Of a stretch of 64,000 nucleotides of DNA, positions 50,951 through 63,513 are shown one piece after another. Position 1 is the stretch's first letter. Each line of letters begins with the position of its first letter. The DNA is taken from the NCBI GenBank assembly GCA_027574665.1, contig CM050655.1, forward strand, positions 434,001 to 498,000, read 5' to 3'. Both the position numbers and the translations under genes were made by a program. The stretch is from Rhynochetos jubatus. Lineage: Eukaryota; Chordata; Aves; Eurypygiformes; Rhynochetidae. Under the pieces are notes generated by a model. It made no database searches and was not told the DNA's origin. It was given only the letters and a program-made list of their open reading frames with translations.

Positions 50951-52979
50951 TGACAAAGTCCCTTGGGAGGAAGTCCTGAGGGCAAAGGAGTCCAGGAAGG
51001 CTGGACATTCTTCAAGAGGGAAATCTTAAAGGCACAGGAGCAGGCCATCCCCATGTGCCAAAAGACAAGCCAGTGGGGAAGAAGACCAGACTGGCTGAAC
51101 AGAGACCTCTGGAGGAAGCTCAGGAATAAAAGGAGAGTTTATGAGCTCTGGAAGAAGGGGAAAGCCACTCAGGAGGGCTACAAGGTTGTTGTGAGGTTAT
51201 GCAGGAAGAAAATTAGAAGGGTCAAAAGCCCAACTATAGCTTAATCTGGCTACTGCCATAAAAGGAGGGCTAAGGAGAATCTCCATCTTTCACTGGATGT
51301 GGGGGTAAAAACAGTGTCAAAGGCTGAGGGAAAGGCTGAGGTACTTAATGCCTTCTTTGCCTCAGTCTTTAATAGTAAAGCCAGTTGATCTCAGGGTACC
51401 CAGCCTCCTGAGCTGGACACTGGGGACAGGGAGTGGAATGAAGCTCCACTTAGACACGCACAAGTCTACGGGGCCAGAAGGGATCCACCCAAGGGTACTG
51501 AGGGAGCTGGCGGAAGTGTCCACCAAGCTACTTTCCACCATTTATCAGCAGTTCTGGCTAACTGGGGAGGTCTCAGTTGGCTGGAGGTTAGCAAATGTGA
51601 CACCTATCTACAAGAAGGGATGAAAGAAAGACCTGGGGAACTACAGCTCTGTCAGTCTGACTGCAGTGCTGGGGAAGATTATGGAACAAATAATCTTGAG
51701 TGCCATCACACAGCATCTACAGGACAACCAAGGTGATCAGGCCCAGTCAGTATGGATTTATGAAAGGCAGGTCCTGCTTGACTAACCTAATCTCCTTCTG
51801 TGACAAGGTGACCCACTTAGGGAAAAGCTGTGGATGTTGTCTACCTTAGTAAAGCCTTTGACACCTTCTACCACAGCATTCTCCTGGAGAAACTGGCTGC
51901 TTAAGGATTGGACAGGTGCATGCTTCACTGGGTGAAAAACTGTCTGGCTGGATGGGCCCAAAGTGTTGTGGTGGAGTTAAATCCAGCTGGTAGCTGGTCA
52001 CAAGTGGTATTTCCCCAGCTCAGTACTGGGTCTAGTTCTGTTTAATATCCTTATCAATGATCTGGATGAGAGGATCAAATGCACCCTCAGCAAGTTTGCA
52101 GAAGACACCAAGTTGGGTGGGAGTGTTGATCTGCCTGAGAATAGGAAGGCTCTACAGAGGGATCTGGACAGCCTGGACTGATGGGCTGAGGCCAATTTTA
52201 TGAGGTTCAACAGGCCAAGTGCTGGGTCCTGCACTTGGGCCACACCACCTCATGCAATGCTACAGGCTTGGGAATGAGAGGCTGAAAAGCCGTCGGGCAG
52301 AAAAGGACCTGGAGGTCTTGGTGACAGCCGGCTGAATATGAGCCAGCAGTGTGCCCAGGTGGCCAAGAAGGCCAACGGCATCCTGGCCTGCATCAGGAAC
52401 AGTGTGGCCAGCAGCACCAGAGAAGTGATGGTCCCCCTGTACTGGGCACTGGTGAGGCCGCACCTCAAATCCTGTGTTTAGTTTTGGACCCCTCACTACA
52501 AGAAAGACATAGAGGTGCTGGAGTGTGTCCAGAGGAGGGCAACACAGCTGGGGAAGGGTCTGGAGCACAAGTCCTGTGAGGAGCGACTGAGGGGACTGGG
52601 GTTGTTTAGCCTGGAGAAGAGGGGGCTCAGGAGAGACCTTATCACTCTCTACAACTACCTGAAAGCAGGTTGTAGCGAGGTGGATGTTGGCCTCTTTTCC
52701 CAACTAACAAGCAATAGGACAAGAGGAAATGGCCTCAAGTTGCACCAGGGGAGGTTTAGTTGGGATATCAGGAAAAATTTCTTCTCCAAAAGGGTTATCA
52801 GGCATTGGAATGGGCTGCCCAGGGACATAGTTAAATCACCATTCCTAGAGGAACTTAAAAGACTCTGAATGGGGTGCTTAGGAACATAGTTTAGTGGTGG
52901 ACTTGGCAGTGCTAGGTTAACAGTTGGACTTGATGATATCAAAGGTCTTTTCCAACCTAAACGTTTCTATGATTCTATG
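50951..52979 (+). mobile_element. CR1 LINE, 2-kb 5'-truncated and decayed copy
   Basis: This element holds most of CR1 ORF2 (reverse transcriptase) and the intact 3' end, finishing ggtcttttccaacctaaacg and ttctatgattctatg. Visible landmarks are: the endonuclease-RT linker (WLNRDLWRKLRNKRRVYELW, 51103 on), KSTGPEGIHPRVLREL (51462 on), ANVTPIYKKG followed by an in-frame TGA at 51621, and GFMKGRSCLTNLISF in a shifted frame near 51754. The motif A region at 51830-51865 reads VDVVYLSKAFDT, lacking the usual DF before SKAFD and so the catalytic aspartate. The active-site box at 52095-52106 reads FAED rather than FADD. The C-terminal domain is open from 52515 to 52868. The first ORF and the endonuclease core are missing. 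It is not capable of transposition. Confidence 0.95.
52515..52868 (+). pseudogene. CR1 ORF2 C-terminal domain remnant
   Basis: This is an open stretch of 117 codons inside the CR1 copy at 50951-52979. It encodes the conserved C-terminal part of ORF2, with landmarks [82 protein letters not shown] and a stop after EELKRL. The ATG at its start is internal to ORF2, so it is not an independent gene. Upstream it is cut off from the reverse transcriptase core by the stops and frameshifts described for the parent element. Confidence 0.85.
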
Positions 52980-53971
52980 TGAAAAGTCCTCTGAAGCAGA
53001 CAGCAGGGTACCCAGTTCTTTGTATATCTGAAAAATCCAAAAGACTGTGGGAAAAAGAAGAGGAAGGATTTACTGAGGCATATGCTCTCCCAGAGTACTC
53101 TTGGTACCATGAGGCTTTAAAATACTGTGTGGCTTTAGAACATAAACTGTGGCAGAAGTAAGGTTTGAACACAGAGAGATTTCAAAAACTATTGGATTGA
53201 TATGAAAGACTGGCAATAAAAATAAAACAGAAAAGGCTTCATCTGAAACACTGAGGTATCCACTGCAGACAAAGGTGACAGACCTGTACATGGAACCTGC
53301 CAGGCACTCATGCGGAAGGGCAATATCTAGCAAGCGAAACATGTTTGTTGACTGATTACTGTTTTGAAATATATCTTTTCCATAATATTTCTTTCCATCA
53401 GTAAATAGTAAGTTGGTTGGTTATTAATTCTATCTTTTTCCCTGAGATTCAAGGCTAGATGCTGATCAAAACTGAGATCGCCTAGGATAACACGTTGGGG
53501 CATGCAGACATAAATCTTTTCTATGAGCAATGGGGAACACAGATCCTAACCTTGATCCCACCTAAAAGAATATGATAACTGAAGATTTAGAACTTGTGGT
53601 AAATGTTGGCACACTAAACTAAGGTGTTGAAGTATTGGCTGCTCTTCTCCCAGGAATCCTTACAGAGGTCACCACACTTCTTCCAGAGGTTGCCACCTCC
53701 TAACAGGGGGAAGCTGAACAGCTCATGAATCAGCTCTAAACCACCGCAGTCTACAGCTTGGTCTATTAAGGTAAACCAACATTGATTTTGGTTTATGCTA
53801 AACTGTAAGGTTGAGGAGCTGGTTCATGAGCCATTCAGCCACCATGTTCACAGGGCAGATGCCTCTGGAAGACAGCAGGGTTGGGGGCATTAATTGCTTC
53901 AGCCCCTGAATTTTAATCTCCCATTAGCTGTGTGCCAATAAGTTTATGGGGAGTTGTCTGTGGAGAAGACC

Positions 53972-53998
53972 ACAAAAAAAAAAAAACCCCAACCAAAC
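53972..53998. repeat. poly(A) followed by C/A-rich tract
   Basis: About thirteen A are followed by ccccaaccaaacag, matching the composition of the tract at 8105-8143. Confidence 0.8.
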
Positions 53999-55005
53999 AG
54001 AAAGTTACAGCTTAGGCTGAAGCTGTGATAATAATCAGTTGTAGTTTACTGAGGATCCCTGTCTTCCCACATCATTTTTAAAACTGTACATTATTGTTGC
54101 TACCAAGAATACAGCTGCAATCCTGTATGTTTCCTTCTATTCCTGGAGTGAAAAATGGTATCACAATTCAGCTTTACAGCTATGTTGTGGAAAATGAAAG
54201 CTCTTGTAGTACTCATGCTTTCAAGACTTGTATTAATATTTTGCATCTCGACCTGAAGGATTCATAGATCTATACAAATATGAGGGGGGCTGAGCTTTAT
54301 AACATCCTTGTGACTATTATGCATAGTTTGTGAAAGGGAAACTGAGGAAAAAGCTACAGTTTGTGTAGTTACACAAGTCATCTTAGCTCTCCTCACTTTA
54401 TATCCTAAGCTTTACCAGAAAAGCTGAATGGTGATTCTTCCCCCAAGACACTCACAACAAAATCTGAAATCACGTGAAACTAGGCTAGTTTATATTTTCA
54501 GTGCAAGTTTAAAACACAGCCCATTTTTAGAAAAAGCCTCGCTATGACCTTCATGAACTTTCGAATTAATCTAGCTACTGTTTTGAGCAAACTTGCCTAT
54601 AGATCTGGTTATGTAAAGCACATGAAACCAGATCACCCAAGCTTTGATGCTCCTTAGTCAGTTTTGGGTTTCATTTTGAGTTTCAGACCAAAGCCATAGT
54701 CAAGGGAATGAACTCTTATAAATCAGAATAAAGAAAATGCCTATGTGAGGTTCTCCCTAAAGAAACCCACAGACTTTTGCAGAATTCTCTATTTTCTCTG
54801 CAAAATTAAACAGTGCTTTAAGCCTTCTTTCAGAAATACAGGAAAACTAAATTCTCCTGTCAGAGGGGCTTACCCTTGTTAGAGTTTCAAAAAATATATC
54901 CATTGTAAGGAGCACATGGTACATTCAGGACTGCTTTATTAAAATACATACATGACAAATAATGTATGGCATCAATAAAAAGGTTTTATAGTGGCAATTA
55001 GGATT

Positions 55006-55072
55006 TGATCCAAAGTCCATTAATGTCAATGGGAATATTTTGATTGATTTCAAAGGAGTCTGAAGTAGGTCC
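55006..55072. repeat. degenerate inverted repeat, probable ancient element remnant
   Basis: The left arm gatccaaagtccattaatg then tcaatggga (55007-55034) faces the right arm ttgatttcaaaggagtctga (about 55044-55063), ending aggtcc. The arms match the pattern 'gatccaaagcccattgaagtcaatggga' and 'ttgacttcaatgggagt...' that recurs in old sauropsid non-coding DNA. The family name is not known to me. It has no coding content. Confidence 0.5.
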
Positions 55073-55769
55073 GCATGAAAAAAGATGTACAGCCATTTCC
55101 AGGCCTAACCTAGTCCACCCAGGTGAGAGGAAACCTGCCTATGTTCCACATGACTCCCTTACCTTCTGGGCTCTCACCAATGCATTTTTAATTACCAGTA
55201 ATGGCCAGACCATTACATTTAAATTGCCAGCCAATTTCTGGTCCATTGTTTCAGATCTGAGGGCTCTGCGAGCAGATGCCGAGGCAGCTGTACAGCTCAC
55301 AGCTTCTGTGGCATTTCACCTCACAGGAGACGTACTATAGCAAACCATTTAGCTGGAGTGCCCTGCAACCGGGAACTGTGGTTCGGTAACACAGTGCAAT
55401 CCAAGCTGTCAGCGTGCAGGAGTCAGAAGTTATCATTGAAACCCTTCCAGAACCAAATTATATCTTCCATTGTCTCTAAGGAATAATAAACCCTGGCTGG
55501 CTGATTGTGGAATATAATAATCATCAAGATGAATTAGTGGGCATTCCTAGGAGTGACTGATTTCTGCTTTTCCCAAACAGCATTTTTTTTTCCAAGATAA
55601 TAGTTCTTATTTGAAAAACAGGATTTCTCTATACATAACTACATGAATGCTGAAGCTAAGAAATTTAGAAATGGCGATATTCAGAATTATAGTCTGCGTG
55701 TGTATGTAGTCAAAATGAAATGCTCTTTAGCAAAAATATATGGCTGTTGAAAGCAGCTCCCACTGACAT

Positions 55770-55792
55770 AGTGTCAGGGCCCCAAGGACACT
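55770..55792. repeat. small hairpin, 6-bp stem
   Basis: AGTGTC at 55770-55775 pairs with GACACT at 55787-55792 around an 11-base loop containing gggcccc, itself partly self-complementary. It sits at the left border of a GC-rich patch. Confidence 0.6.
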
Positions 55793-56060
55793 CACCAGCC
55801 CGACTCTCCTTGTCCAGCTCCCCCTGGGAACCCCTGTAGCCTGTCCAGGGCCCAGGGCCCCATGTCAGCCCTTCAGGCCGTCAGCCCCCCTGCCCCAGCC
55901 ATGCCACAGCAGGGCTGGTCTCCAGCTCCCCACAGCCCTGCCCGGCCTGGCCATGGGCCCTGTCGAGCCAGGCCCACCTGCAGGCCCAATGCTTTGGCCT
56001 GTCCTCATCCCCACGGAGGAGACTGGTGCCCAGGGCAGGGCAGGGAGCACGCAGGAGCAA
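55793..56060. other. isolated GC-rich, C-rich patch
   Basis: About 270 bp rich in ccagctcccc, ggcccagggcccc and cctgcc words but with few CpG dinucleotides, unlike the island at the right end. It may be a worn GC-rich transposon (for example an LTR piece) or a decayed CpG island. No exon-like frame with recognisable protein was found. Confidence 0.4.
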
Positions 56061-59000
56061 AGCCTTTCAAACACAGATGTCGTCGCTGAGACTGACAATT
56101 CACCCGCAATGTCAGGTTTGTTGATCCTATTCAGACTAAACTGGATTCTTGAAAAATATCACTACTCAGCACGCAGTCACATGGCATGTTTGAATTAATG
56201 TACATTTTGCTACTTTAATGGCTTTCTCCAGGTAATGGTGGACTGTAGCGTTTTCTGTTGTTAAGTTAATCATGTCTTTGATCTCTGGAGTTGATGACAC
56301 GAAGCAATCTAACACCTATTTGTGATCCCAACAATGATGATTCACAAGCTAAGAATCCTGCTATCATCTCATCTGTGGATGTTGGCGAGGCAGAGCAAGC
56401 ACTCCCACCTTCACCCAAGCACAGGCAGAAGCGCTTCATCGAAATGGGAAGCAGTTAGACCTTTCACTGAAGATGTCAGAGACATGGGTGCAAAACACTT
56501 AGTTTTCCTGAAGGGACACGTTATATCAGGTTGCTGCCTTGAAAACAGGCAACGATGTGGGGACAGGGGACTTCTTAATCTCTGTTGCTAATGCTGTTCC
56601 ATTTTGAATGGGATCATTAAATATTAAAAGAGTGAAAGATCAAAAGAGAGAGAATGATTTTTAGCCTGTTTGTTAGGCCTCTCACGTTTGCAGTTCCAGT
56701 GTAGATGTAGGTGGTTTTTAGAGAGAAGAGATGCAATAAGAGAGAACAAATAAGGCAAGCACCAAAATGTTGTAGTGATTAGGACACAGCGGTTAGGAAA
56801 ATGTGTGGGTTTGTCCTTCCAGTCAGCAGACAGAATCAAATTTCCATTTCCCACAATATCAGTGATGCCTCCATCACCAGAAGATTGAACAGGCAAGGGT
56901 CTACTGCTAGATCGAGGAGATGCATCTAGGAATCCTGTAGCTAGAAGCCCCAGCCAGAGGTAGGTACTTACATTTGTGGAAGACACTGTGCCAGTGTCAC
57001 CTCTCTCCTTGCCACTTCCTAATGACTAGGCTAAGTGGCTCACTACTCAGCCAAATATTTATGGATCTCCACTGTCTAAATATCTAGCTCTAACTTGAAA
57101 TGTATGGCCTTCCCTGAGAATTGTGAACTTCACTAGCCAATTAATAGTTAGAAATTGCAACAGAGGTACCAAACTGCCTTTGTGGGCCTAGTCCTCAGCT
57201 GTGCTGTGGGCTGTAGTTCAAAGAACTCTGCCGAACATGGGAAATTGAGACAAACATTTCAGAGAGAAACTGTGCGCTGGATTCTCTACCTACTTTCCAC
57301 TTGACAAATTAACTGTGTAATGCAAAAAGCATCCACTTTGCAAAGGTAGAAATGGTTATATAAGATGCAAAGCTGGTCAAAATAAGGGTCTACTTGGAAT
57401 AAAACACAGTGATAGCTATAGTTAGATAGTTAGATAGGCTCTGAACTTAGTAGTAAGGTTAAGCAAAATTCCTTAAAACATTTATTGTGATAAGATTAAG
57501 ATGTCCAAGGGCCCACTTGTGCTGCTAAGAGCTCTGAACTGTGGTAAGGATGCTCAGGAAAAAAAAGTCTGGTGACTTAGGATGTAGACGTGTGTTCCTG
57601 TACTGTGCCTTGCAGCTTTTTTAATGAAGTGTATGTCTCACCTGTGTCTTCCTCATTGCCTCCCCATGACCTTGCAGCCTCAGGAACAGTTTCAGTGTGA
57701 TTAAGAGAACTTGTCCCTCCCCTGAAGTTGCTGCTTCCACTGCTTCCCTGCTTCATTTCGAGTAGGTGAGGAAGATGAGCACTAGCTGTTCAGTTTCCTG
57801 CTCCCTGAGGTTCTACAGGAGGAGCTTGGGGAAGAGCAGACAGGAGTCTGCCAGGATCTGGTAGGACCTCTAGGCAAAAGATGTCACTTATTCCCTGCAA
57901 CTGTTACCACCAAGGATGAGACAAAAGACATTTGGGTTTTTTCTTCCTCTGTTTGTCCTTGGACTTAGACACTGGCAGCTGCTGTATTGGCACTAGTTTG
58001 GTAAAAGGTTCCATAAAGCAGGGGGGATAATTCAGGTTTGTCAAACTGCAGACATTCCCCTTTATCCCTTCCAACTACAGCCCAAATCAGGGTCTTTGGC
58101 CAGGATCTTCGGGAAAGAAGTGCAAAAGATGACTAGTCTGAGTTGCTGCTGCAGGGGACTTCCACTTCGCTGGGGGAATCCCCTGCAGAGAACTTGCGGG
58201 TAATTTCCACTCTGTACAAGGCAGACAAACTGCTTCTGACTGATTGTGGTCCCTTGGGTTCCTGAAATATATTTGGTCGTTCGTACTGAAAGGACTGAAG
58301 AAGCCTGCTGTATGGAGTCTGGTTTGCTGAGGTGGATGCACTCCTTAAGCCTGCATTAATCATGCATTAACCACAGAGGACATTAACCCACATTCTCCTG
58401 GAACCTTAACTTTATTAAAAGGGAACATTAGTGCCCACGGCTTCTTTTTCTGTGTAAAGATGAAACTTTCCCTACAGAACCACAAGACATCCTCAGAATT
58501 TTACCCAACTTTAATCAGAAAACCAAGCTCTGATCCTGTGAATTAAGATGTTATGAAACCAACAGAAAATAAGAGGAATGCAGAGGTGCTGAAGAGTGTG
58601 TGGAAATAACACCTAAACCCCCTCAGTTTTCTTTTCTAACCTATCTTCACTTTTCAACATCCTCTCCCACATATGGTGATGAATTAAGATAGGCAATGCA
58701 GGGGAATTCTTCCTGTTACAGGTCACTGCATTACAATAGCTTTGAAATAAACATTTTTTCTCTTCAGTACATGCAAGATGAGATTTTTAAAGCAGTAGCT
58801 TAGTCTAGGATTCAGTTGTTAATGATTTCTGTCTAGAAACTCTCAGAGAATTATCCTGTGCAATTATCTAAAGTTGGGCTCTAAACCAGCACGTAGAAAC
58901 AAAACCTCTATTCCAGACACTAAGCAGTGATCTATTCCCGATCTTAAAGAAAAATCCAGGCTTTCATTAAGGACACGGAAGCAAGTTATTACCTCCCACC

Positions 59001-62000
59001 CATCCCTAATATGTTTTATCTTTATTCTTTACAATCCTGGATAGCAAAGCGGCTCAGAGCCATGAGGATCTCTGATGCCACATGGTTATTGTCCCAGTTG
59101 TTTCTTCTGGTTCCAGCTGAATGACAGTGGGAGCAGTTCTGCTTCTGAGCAAAGGAGAGGGGGAGGAACTGCAAGTTCTTGGGGTTTTTCAGGTTAGAGT
59201 GAAAGAGATCTTAAAAGTTATTTGTCTCACAACTTACAACTATTTTCATATTTAATGGCTTGAAAAGATTAGGGTGAATAAATTCTCGTGATTTGGGGGT
59301 TTACACTACTGTAGAGCAAATAAAGTAGTCAGAATAGTAATAACTTGTCTCAGTGCCCACACAATCATTTTACTCTGGAATGCCATGAAAATACTTTAAA
59401 CAGACTTCTGTCAAGGCACTGTTTGAATAATAGGCTTACCTGGTGTTCAGGATTCAATCATGTTTTACTTGATATTGGCTGTCATTCTTTTATAAGAAGG
59501 GATGAGAACTTATGCAATTAGCTGAAAACTCTAATGAAATTTCTGCTGCAAATACCTTGCTACTTCACTTCATTCTACATGCTGATGGCTGGAAAAAAAA
59601 ATGAATGTGAAGAATCCTGATCTCTGAATCACCCAAATGCCGTGTCTTCAGACACAGCTGGTGCAACAGAGATCAGGGTTCCTATGACTTCCAGTTTACA
59701 TTTGCCAGTATGGAGCATGGGATTCACCCAAGTGGCAACAAAAGCAAAGCAAGACTGCAGGGAGAAAAAAAATGCAGTGTGAGAATAAACTATCTGCGAA
59801 TGGGAAAAAGAGAATTATCAGAGAGGGAAGAAGAATAGAGAACAGGCCAGATCCTCTGGACTATCCTCATGGCTTTGTGCCATCACAGTAGTTAGTATAA
59901 GGAAAGCCAGTTATGGGAGAGGAATCCCATAACAGCATAAAGCTGCTGCAGTCTCATGTCATTCTGTGTCCCCGCTTCAGCTCAGGATGGAGGACAAGAT
60001 TGGGAAAGAGAGGGCCTGCCACTGAGATCTGCCTGCTGTCTGCTCTCCGAACAGCCCCATGGGGCCCAAGACTCAGCAGGGAAAAAAATGGGGGAGTGAC
60101 ATAGGCTGGGATAGCTCCTGTGAAGCTCGAAAGTGGAATCAGGTGAAGAATGAATAAAGGCACCTTTGTCCCCATTCCTCCAATCCTCTGCTGATAATAG
60201 TTCAGATAGATGAAATTATTTGGTTCATTAAGATTTGGTTGAAAGAGATTGATAGAACAACAGGGCGCGCCATGGACAGCTGAATATTTCCATCTCACTT
60301 TTTAATATAAAATATTGAAGTTCTGAAAGTGAGATATGCTATCACAAAAGACATACTGTTATGTTTCAGCTGGATCACAGTTAATTCCTCATCTTTTCTT
60401 CACCTCAGAAAACCAATTCTTTTTTATCAGTTATAACTTGACAACAATGTTCATTTAACAACTTAAGCAGCAATATTAAAATGCCATGTCCTTTTAAATG
60501 GGAATGAACAATAATTCATAAATAGAAATGCAGAAGAAATCTCAAAGTTGTATTTTCCTATTTTGATGTCTAACAATAACTTATAATTTAAATTCCCTGT
60601 TTCTTAACTGAACAAAAATGGATAAAACTTGCCATAAATGAGATCTCAGTACAGCTAAATGAGACTAAAACTCTAAATCGATCCAATACTTCTTGAAATT
60701 CAACATTCTTCAATGGAAACATGGCTCAGGTTTCCTATGGCATCCTATGTCTCCAGCTTCATAGATTTTGATTGACATATGTGTCTTTATAACAGACACT
60801 CCAAATCAAGAGGCCTTAACAGAAGTGTCCTTAAGTATAACAGTCTTAAAGCGTGACTGTCTGTGCCAGGTGAGCCAAACTCCGCTGTGTCTCTGAGGAA
60901 GCTGCGAGCTTCTGTGAGAGTAAAGAACTCGGGTTGTTCTGGATGCATCCAGTGTTGTAAATAATGTCAGCTTTTAGAAGCCACATAAAACTAGGCAGGG
61001 GGAAAAAAAGTGTAATGTGTGTGCCTCAGCACTCCAGCATAGGTGAAATCTAACACTGGAGTAATGCTGCTCCCTTCAAAAGGGCCAGGATTTCACCCTG
61101 CATGATCCAAACTGAGAAAAGTCTTCTGAAGGATTTTGAATAATACAATATTATGCAACCTTTAACATCTGAGGGCCAAACATGTTATTCTGAAAGGTCA
61201 AAAGGATAAAACTGGGAGCAGTTGACTACCCTGCCCTACTCTCTACACATAGGTAGGGCTCACTCAAAACCTCCACTTTTAAAATGACAGGGCACACCTC
61301 AGTGTGCGTGTTCTATGCGACACGGTGGTACGAACCTTCTTCCTAGTTTAGTTGTCCTTAATTTAAGCCCTAGCATTTAGGGCTTTGGGCCAGAGGTTAC
61401 ACACCAAAAGAAAAATCAGGGCCTGACTCGCGGTGACTCAAACCGTTCACTTGGCACTGGAACAATTCAGCGTTCCCTTGATTTTTTCTGGCACCGGGTA
61501 TTTATGACCCAGATACTGGGATGCTGTATGGCCCCATCCTACCCCTGTCTGAATTAGGCTATTCACTGAGCTTCACCCTCTGTGCTTCCTGCGGATCCTC
61601 GCAGAAAAGAAGGACTACAATGAAGCACACCGAACTGTCACTGAAGGGAAGTCCTGACACGGGCTGGGCAGTCTCAATAGACAGGGTATTCGAACAGGAA
61701 AATTTATGCCTCCTTTAAGCAATCAGAGCAACATTAAGGAAATACTGTAGAAGACTCATTCAGAAGTGAATTTCATCGCCTCCTGAATGGTCTTCAGGAG
61801 GTCTGTTTTGGAATGACTTAAGCGATTTCAGAAAAGGGGACCGTGATGTCAGGAGTGTGCAGTGCAGCCAGCAGCCTTTCAGCATGACGAGAAGTGTTAC
61901 CTGCAGAAGACTTGCATTCTTTAAAGGACTTTCACACATCATATTCTGTTACTTAGTTATTTGTCCCAGTGAGAAGTCAGTGCATGCTAGCAGATAGAAA

Positions 62001-62771
62001 CCCACCTGGGTGACATTAGGAGCTTTTCTCCATGAGTTCATCAGAGGCAGGAAAATATTTTGTAAACACACATGAAATAGGAAGAAGTAACTGAATGCAG
62101 TATTTTTAAGTTTAGGTGAAAATATCATTGGGATTATTTAACAAAGAAATAGGAAGAGACAATAAACCAAGTTATTTCAAAACAACAAAGAAAATGGCTA
62201 ATTTTGTGTACATGGAAACTGAAAAAATCACTTCTGCTGTCTGGATGTAACACGAGAGCAGGTGCCAATAATGTTTCTAATCCCTAAAAATCTCAGCAGT
62301 GCTTCAAGTTCTCCATTTCTGTAGGTTTGGTAGCATGGACTCCACCTACACTGTAACCATGAGTCAGGTGAGGTACAGTCCTTCACAGCACAAACAAGGA
62401 GAAACTTTTCCTTGTACATGTGGAATGATGAGAACATGGTTTATTTTTTCATTCCCTGTTAAAAGGGGGAAAACGTTTTGGCTTGCCATTACCCCTTTGC
62501 CCGTGGCTGGTCTGTTTCCTTGTTGATGAGAAAGGTTTGAGTTGATGAAAGTTTACATAACATAGCTAAGTGTCAACTGCGTGTTATGTAAAGATTCAAG
62601 CAGCAGCGCCAGCACAGGGACAGCAGTATCTCAGGCCAACGCAGCCAGGTACCTGACAGCTGGTTCTGTTAGAAGTTTGTTTTGCTCCAGGTTAATGTTG
62701 TTAGCACTAAATATCTGATATTTAAGTGCAGCTCTGCCTCAGCCTCTCCCATTCCTTACTGCGATAGTAAT

Positions 62772-62780
62772 GCTCACCTG
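62772..62780 (-). other. candidate splice donor, minus strand (distal)
   Basis: The minus strand reads CAG then GTGAGC, close to the ideal vertebrate donor. The exon would end at 62778 and the intron run leftwards from 62777. It lies at the left border of the CpG island, where the first exon of a minus-strand transcript would end. Confidence 0.4.
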
Positions 62781-62797
62781 CGCGGGAGGTGAGATCC

Positions 62798-62806
62798 ATT
62801 TACCTG
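62798..62806 (-). other. candidate splice donor, minus strand (proximal)
   Basis: The minus strand reads CAG then GTAAAT, with the exon end at 62804 and the intron from 62803. It is an alternative to the donor at 62778. The minus-strand open frame upstream of it stops at 62810, so the exon would be untranslated at this end. Confidence 0.35.
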
Positions 62807-63201
62807 ACGCTACAGCCTCGATCCCCAGCCGGGATGCTGCAGGGTACACGACGGCGTTAGTGGCCGAAGGCAGTTTGTGCCATCAAGCCTTGCGGCCTTG
62901 TGGACAACAAGCCAGGTGGTCGAAAGCCCCAGGCTAAGCACGGCCCTCTCCCCGCGCAGGAGCCGGCACCGTGCTCTCGCACCGCCCCTAGCCGGGTAGC
63001 ACGGCCCTCGCGGCCAGGGAGGGCCGGCGGCACCGGGGCGGCCGGCGGCGGGAACAAAGAGGCACAAAAAGCCGAGAAGAGCACGGAAAGTTGATACCGG
63101 CCCCGCCGCCGCCCCCCGCTCCCGCCCGCCCCCAGGACTTTGGCGGGGGAACCCCGCGGCCCAGCCGGGCACAGGCGGCGGCGGGAGGGAGGGAAGTAGG
63201 G

Positions 63202-63248
63202 CCGGTCCCCCGCCTCCATCCCCCGGTCCCCCGCCTCCATCCCCCGAG
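63202..63248. repeat. 21-bp minisatellite, about 2.2 copies
   Basis: The unit ccggtcccccgcctccatcc plus c occurs at 63202-63222 and again, identically, at 63223-63243, with a partial third copy. Identity of the two units suggests recent duplication or active length variation. It generates the repeated GWRR residues seen in minus-strand chance frames. Confidence 0.9.
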
Positions 63249-63453
63249 CCCCCCCGCAGCTCCCCGCGACCCCCTCCATCCCCTCACGCCTCCTTCCTAC
63301 TGGGGCCCGCTGACCCCGCCCCGTGCTTCCCTTTAACGCGTGCTCCCGCCGCCAGCTCTTCCCCCGCCCGACCGCGCGCGGCCTCCTACAGCCCCCGCGG
63401 GAGCGCGCCTGTCACTCTTCCCCCCTCCTACCCCCCCCGCCCCCTCGCCGAAA

Positions 63454-63467
63454 GCGCGCGCGCGCGC
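63454..63467. repeat. (GC)7 tract
   Basis: Seven uninterrupted GC dinucleotides, a sequence type able to adopt Z-DNA, inside the CpG island about 50 bp from the CCAAT/GC-box cluster. Confidence 0.9.
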
Positions 63468-63513
63468 ACGCCCACCCCACCCCTCCCTCGGCGGACCGCG
63501 AGCGCCCGGGCTA

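Larger units (their letters stand above)
52980..62770. other. mostly AT-rich non-coding DNA
   Basis: No exon was recognised. Features are an A(n)-CC tract at 53972-53998, an inverted-repeat remnant at 55006-55072, a small hairpin at 55770-55792, a GC-rich patch at 55793-56060, and a possible ancient repeat at 61046-61105 (gaaatctaacactggagtaa, then gggccaggatttcaccctg). The open frames at 55044-55340 and 56624-56986 resemble no family. Sequence becomes GC-richer from about 62590 toward the CpG island. Confidence 0.5.

Noticed and set aside
62857..63279. 140-codon minus-strand frame in the CpG island as a protein
   Set aside because: Gly/Arg/Pro/Ala-rich composition follows from GC content, the GWRR repeat comes from the 21-bp minisatellite, and several other frames are equally open.
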